Of a DNA stretch of 64,000 bases, positions 61,302-64,000 are shown one piece after another. A model generated the notes under the pieces. That model saw only the letters and a list, made by a program, of their open reading frames with translations, did no database searches and was not told the origin of the DNA. A program made the translations under genes and the position numbers. The stretch is from JALEFZ01 sp039817415. Lineage in GTDB: Bacteria; Bacteroidota; Bacteroidia; J057. Location of the stretch: NCBI GenBank assembly GCA_039817415.1, contig JBCBVV010000034.1:15825-79824 (forward strand), written 5' to 3'. The number at the start of each line of letters is the position of its first letter. Position 1 is the stretch's first letter.

Positions 61302-64000
61302 CTATGCTTCCTCAATTCCCAATCCCAAATCTGTAATTTGATAGATTCGCATTCCTTCACTCCATAGATAAGCATCTGCAATTATGGCTAGCTGATCCCC
61401 ACGTTTTTCGATGGTTTTGATATGCACCTCAAGATGCATCTCTTTTACATGAAGCAGAATCTGTCCACGATATTTCCATACGGTTTGATGATTCTTCAAT
61501 TGGACGAACTTAGGAGAAAGAAATTCTTTCCCTAAATCCTGCTGCAAGGCAAAAACTTGCATGGCCTGCAGAATAGATTCTACACCTAACGAACCCGGCA
61601 TGACAGGATCCTGATAGAAGTGGCAGGTAAAGAACCAATTGTAGGTTTTGATGAATTTGGTGGCGTGGATATAGCCTTTACCAAATTCCCCTTGATCTTT
61701 GGCAATGATCAGGTTGTCGATCATATTCAGCTGATCTGTAGCCAATCGGTAATAGGGTTTATCTGAAGGAGCAGTAAATAGCTTCATTTTCCCATAAAGC
61801 GAATCCAACTTGACTTGCATGTAGTCTTTAGGTGTCAAACCTTTAGTCTTATACCAAGCTGGAATTTCTTCTCCTTTGTCTAATCCTGCTTGAGCAGCAA
61901 GGGCTTCTTTGGTAAAGAATCCAAAAGAAGAATTCCCTTTGTAAAAGACATGCCCATCAACGGACAACTCAAAGGTATAACGCTGAAGGATGGTCCCTCC
62001 ATGGGCGATGGAAGAAACCAAAACCGATTTGTTATGAATAGTTTTTCCTCTGAAATCCGTTCCAGTTGGCAGATCAAAAGATTCTCCATCTCCGTCCAAA
62101 TTTCTCAGGTATAAATCCATCTCAGGAAATTGAAGGGTACTTCCTAGATAAGCCCCAAGCAAGCCACAAGGTTGTAAGGCAATCTCCATGATTACAGCGT
62201 ATGGCATGGAGACATTAGAATTTTGATCGTAATACCATGCATGTTCAGGAACATCATATTCCGTGTAGATGGTGGAGTTTTTGGAGAAATCTCCTCTTGT
62301 ACCATCCACTTTTAATACCCTGGAGATCAATTGTAAATCTGTATTGGGCTGACGGGACATTTGACGGCCATTGTACACAGCAAAGTCCTCCCCAAAACAA
62401 TCAACCATGTTCCCTAATGCAAAAGTGGTAACATCCTTTTCGTTCATCAAGGCCCCTTTCGAACGCTCAGGAATCTTTATGCCCGCTTCGGTCTCTAGGT
62501 ATCTTGGATTGTCCTTTTCGCGCAACTGTAATCCGAGATTTTCAAAATGGACCGTTATGACTCCATTCGAAATGATTTCTAAATCGCCGATCACATATGG
62601 ATCAGGGATCAAGCCTATCTCCTTTATTTCAAGCTTGTAGATGAGTTTGGTATCGTTTTCTGGTGTTACCTGCTTGCGACAACGTACTTTCTGAGGCAAG
62701 TCAAAAATTGGCTGGAAGCGAGCATCTTTGGTCATCCTTTGGAGACCAAGCATCAACATGAAGAAGCGTAAGAGGTTGCCTCCTCCTTCTGCCTGAAGAG
62801 AGCCTGCCAACACTTCGTCATCCCGAAAATGACAAGGAAAATACCAATCATCTGGATGTAGGTCTTTTTCGGCGATGATCATTCCCAAGCCATAAGCTCC
62901 ACCTGTGATATCAACAGAAGTGATCCTGTCGAGCATCAAGATGTTGGCAGGAGGTATACGCAATGAAGGATTTCGGCCATTGGCATAATAAGATTCGTCC
63001 TCAAAACACTTTTCTATATCGCCATCAATCAAATGCTGAAGGTCCTCCTTAGAAAAGGAAGTTTTTTGGGTGGTGAGCAAGGGAGTGAAGTATTTCCGCT
63101 CTGCATTTTTTCGCGCCTCCATTTCATCGTTGGAGTACACCACACCTGCTCCTTCTGTAAGCTGCTCATCGTTAAAGAAGCCAGCACAACCACCATCCAT
63201 TTTTAAAAACAAGCGATCCTCCACATAGCATCTATAACTAAAGAAGAACAATAGGTTATCGCCATTCTTAACAAACGAATTGATTGAAATATCATATCGC
63301 AAGGTTTGACCCTCATATGGCAAATCATCAACAAAGGTCAGCGTACAGTCTAAGAGACGATAGACTAAGTCCCCTTTGTTTTGTAAGTCAATTCCCAGAT
63401 AAGAGATCAGCAGCAAATCACATTGACCCGATTCTACTGCCACAGCCGATGGAATCTGCTTATCCGTAGTGTACCATGCACCATAAGGAATGTCATATTC
63501 CGTTTGCATAGTCGAAGGCTTGTATTCCCCTAGTTTCGCATTCATATCTGTTACCCGGCTCACGAGCAGATAAGGATGCATAGGCAGCATGACTCTTCGG
63601 CGATAAGAATCAATGACAGAGTATGCTGAACCAAAGACCTTGGCAATCTGTCCGGTTGCAAATTCCTCTAAATCTTCCTGCGAAAACACAATCTGCTTTC
63701 CTTCCAGATGCTCGCCAGATTCATAGTTTTGTAGCCTCAGTCCATTCTCTGCTAAGGTGATGTCTGTCGAAACAAGCTGTTCTTTGTTTAGGGTATCCAT
63801 CATTGATTTTGATTTGGTAAATGCATCAGTTCGGTCTGTTTGAGTGATTGAACGAGCTGTCTGCGGAACAGCCATTATCGTTGTTCCAAGGCTTCCACTT
63901 GATCCTTGGCCTGCATAAGTTGAATTCTCTGAAAACGAACTGATTGCCTCTGAGAAAACAAGTTCTTTTTTGGGTGTTTTTCTTTTGATCTCGTCAAATA
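61302..64000 (-). CDS. pfaC: PfaC-type PUFA synthase subunit, C-terminal dehydratase region (partial)
   Basis: The frame is open from the stop at 61302 to the window edge with no in-frame stop. The Met at 63875 lies in a Ser/Gly/Thr-rich linker, so the gene is cut off, not started, here. Counted from that Met, the 857 residues hold four hotdog domains paired as two FabA-like dehydratases: about 45-240 with 285-460, and about 480-690 with 700-857. CHF motifs lie at about 348 (CHFRDDEVLAGS) and 750 (CHFYQDPVMPGS). In the first, the DPVMPG consensus is altered. PfaC normally carries a ketosynthase and chain-length factor before these, outside the window. Confidence 0.9.
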   Translation of the reverse strand, partial: FDEIKRKTPKKELVFSEAISSFSENSTYAGQGSSGSLGTTIMAVPQTARSITQTDRTDAFTKSKSMMDTLNKEQLVSTDITLAENGLRLQNYESGEHLEGKQIVFSQEDLEEFATGQIAKVFGSAYSVIDSYRRRVMLPMHPYLLVSRVTDMNAKLGEYKPSTMQTEYDIPYGAWYTTDKQIPSAVAVESGQCDLLLISYLGIDLQNKGDLVYRLLDCTLTFVDDLPYEGQTLRYDISINSFVKNGDNLLFFFSYRCYVEDRLFLKMDGGCAGFFNDEQLTEGAGVVYSNDEMEARKNAERKYFTPLLTTQKTSFSKEDLQHLIDGDIEKCFEDESYYANGRNPSLRIPPANILMLDRITSVDITGGAYGLGMIIAEKDLHPDDWYFPCHFRDDEVLAGSLQAEGGGNLLRFFMLMLGLQRMTKDARFQPIFDLPQKVRCRKQVTPENDTKLIYKLEIKEIGLIPDPYVIGDLEIISNGVITVHFENLGLQLREKDNPRYLETEAGIKIPERSKGALMNEKDVTTFALGNMVDCFGEDFAVYNGRQMSRQPNTDLQLISRVLKVDGTRGDFSKNSTIYTEYDVPEHAWYYDQNSNVSMPYAVIMEIALQPCGLLGAYLGSTLQFPEMDLYLRNLDGDGESFDLPTGTDFRGKTIHNKSVLVSSIAHGGTILQRYTFELSVDGHVFYKGNSSFGFFTKEALAAQAGLDKGEEIPAWYKTKGLTPKDYMQVKLDSLYGKMKLFTAPSDKPYYRLATDQLNMIDNLIIAKDQGEFGKGYIHATKFIKTYNWFFTCHFYQDPVMPGSLGVESILQAMQVFALQQDLGKEFLSPKFVQLKNHQTVWKYRGQILLHVKEMHLEVHIKTIEKRGDQLAIIADAYLWSEGMRIYQITDLGLGIEEA

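Noticed and set aside
63876..64000. Reading the Met at 63875 as the start of a stand-alone dehydratase gene
   Set aside because: The frame continues without a stop to the window edge in a linker-like composition, so this Met is internal to pfaC.
1..64000. CRISPR array, insertion sequences, prophage, tRNA or rRNA genes
   Set aside because: No regularly spaced repeats, transposase or phage genes, and no tRNA-like cloverleaf with a TTCGANTC arm was seen in the intergenic spacers.

Overview
The window looks like chromosomal DNA of a marine-type member of the Bacteroidota, most likely the Cytophagales. The signs are: a secreted PKD-repeat protein with the gliding/type IX secretion C-terminal domain, a GldF homologue, many lipoproteins with SxxC/LxGC lipoboxes, a LytTR/LytS-type regulator pair, TAnnTTTG-like promoter elements, and an arginine cluster of the Bacteroidota type that contains an N-succinylornithine carbamoyltransferase-like enzyme. 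Base composition looks even. I see no insertion sequence, prophage, CRISPR array, rRNA or tRNA.

Layout. 1-3.5 kb: the first 26 codons of an isocitrate/isopropylmalate dehydrogenase-family gene, nusB, a leucine-dehydrogenase-type enzyme and a stand-alone nuoD. 3.7-9.5 kb: one 1894-residue PKD/FN3 protein. 9.5-19.3 kb: a small unknown protein, an orphan MacB-like permease, a sodium:solute symporter, WbqC, an ArsR-type regulator, ribBA, a polytopic glycosyltransferase-like protein and a histidine kinase/LytTR pair. 19.3-25 kb: a terminated but geneless stretch, hemB, gldF without gldG, a subtilase lipoprotein, and a ferredoxin/ferredoxin-NADP reductase pair. 25-32 kb: lipoproteins, a TetR regulator, the N-degron pair aat/clpS, a zinc phospholipase C/P1-nuclease-like enzyme, a DUF4382-like lipoprotein and a ceramidase-like membrane protein.

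32.3-40.7 kb holds a full arginine cluster on one strand: GNAT, argG, argC, argD, argF', argB, argE, argH. The last four genes overlap by ATGA. The carbamoyltransferase carries Ala at the position that decides between acetyl- and succinyl-ornithine, so the pathway is predicted to run on succinylated intermediates. The leading GNAT is then a candidate for the first acyltransferase. A hairpin terminator or attenuator sits between the GNAT and argG.

40.7-59.6 kb: a glycerophosphodiesterase lipoprotein, a divergent Hsp20, a sugar porter followed by a GH32 fructan-hydrolase lipoprotein, a VPS10/BNR-repeat protein, a sulfatase lipoprotein, a 2H phosphoesterase, a Prc-type protease, a thioredoxin-like lipoprotein, a carboxylesterase, and an unknown secreted protein fused by ATGA overlap to a YceI protein. 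59.6-64 kb: pfaD and the dehydratase half of pfaC, on the minus strand. The pfaC frame stays open to the window edge, so the rest of a polyunsaturated fatty acid (or related) synthase lies just outside.

All domain calls come from reading motifs by eye, and no database search was run. The least explained pieces are the terminator-ended stretch at 19.3-19.8 kb, the LacI/cre-type operator ahead of ribBA, the ceramidase-like protein, the insertion inside the GH32 propeller, and several Bacteroidota-type secreted proteins of unknown role.
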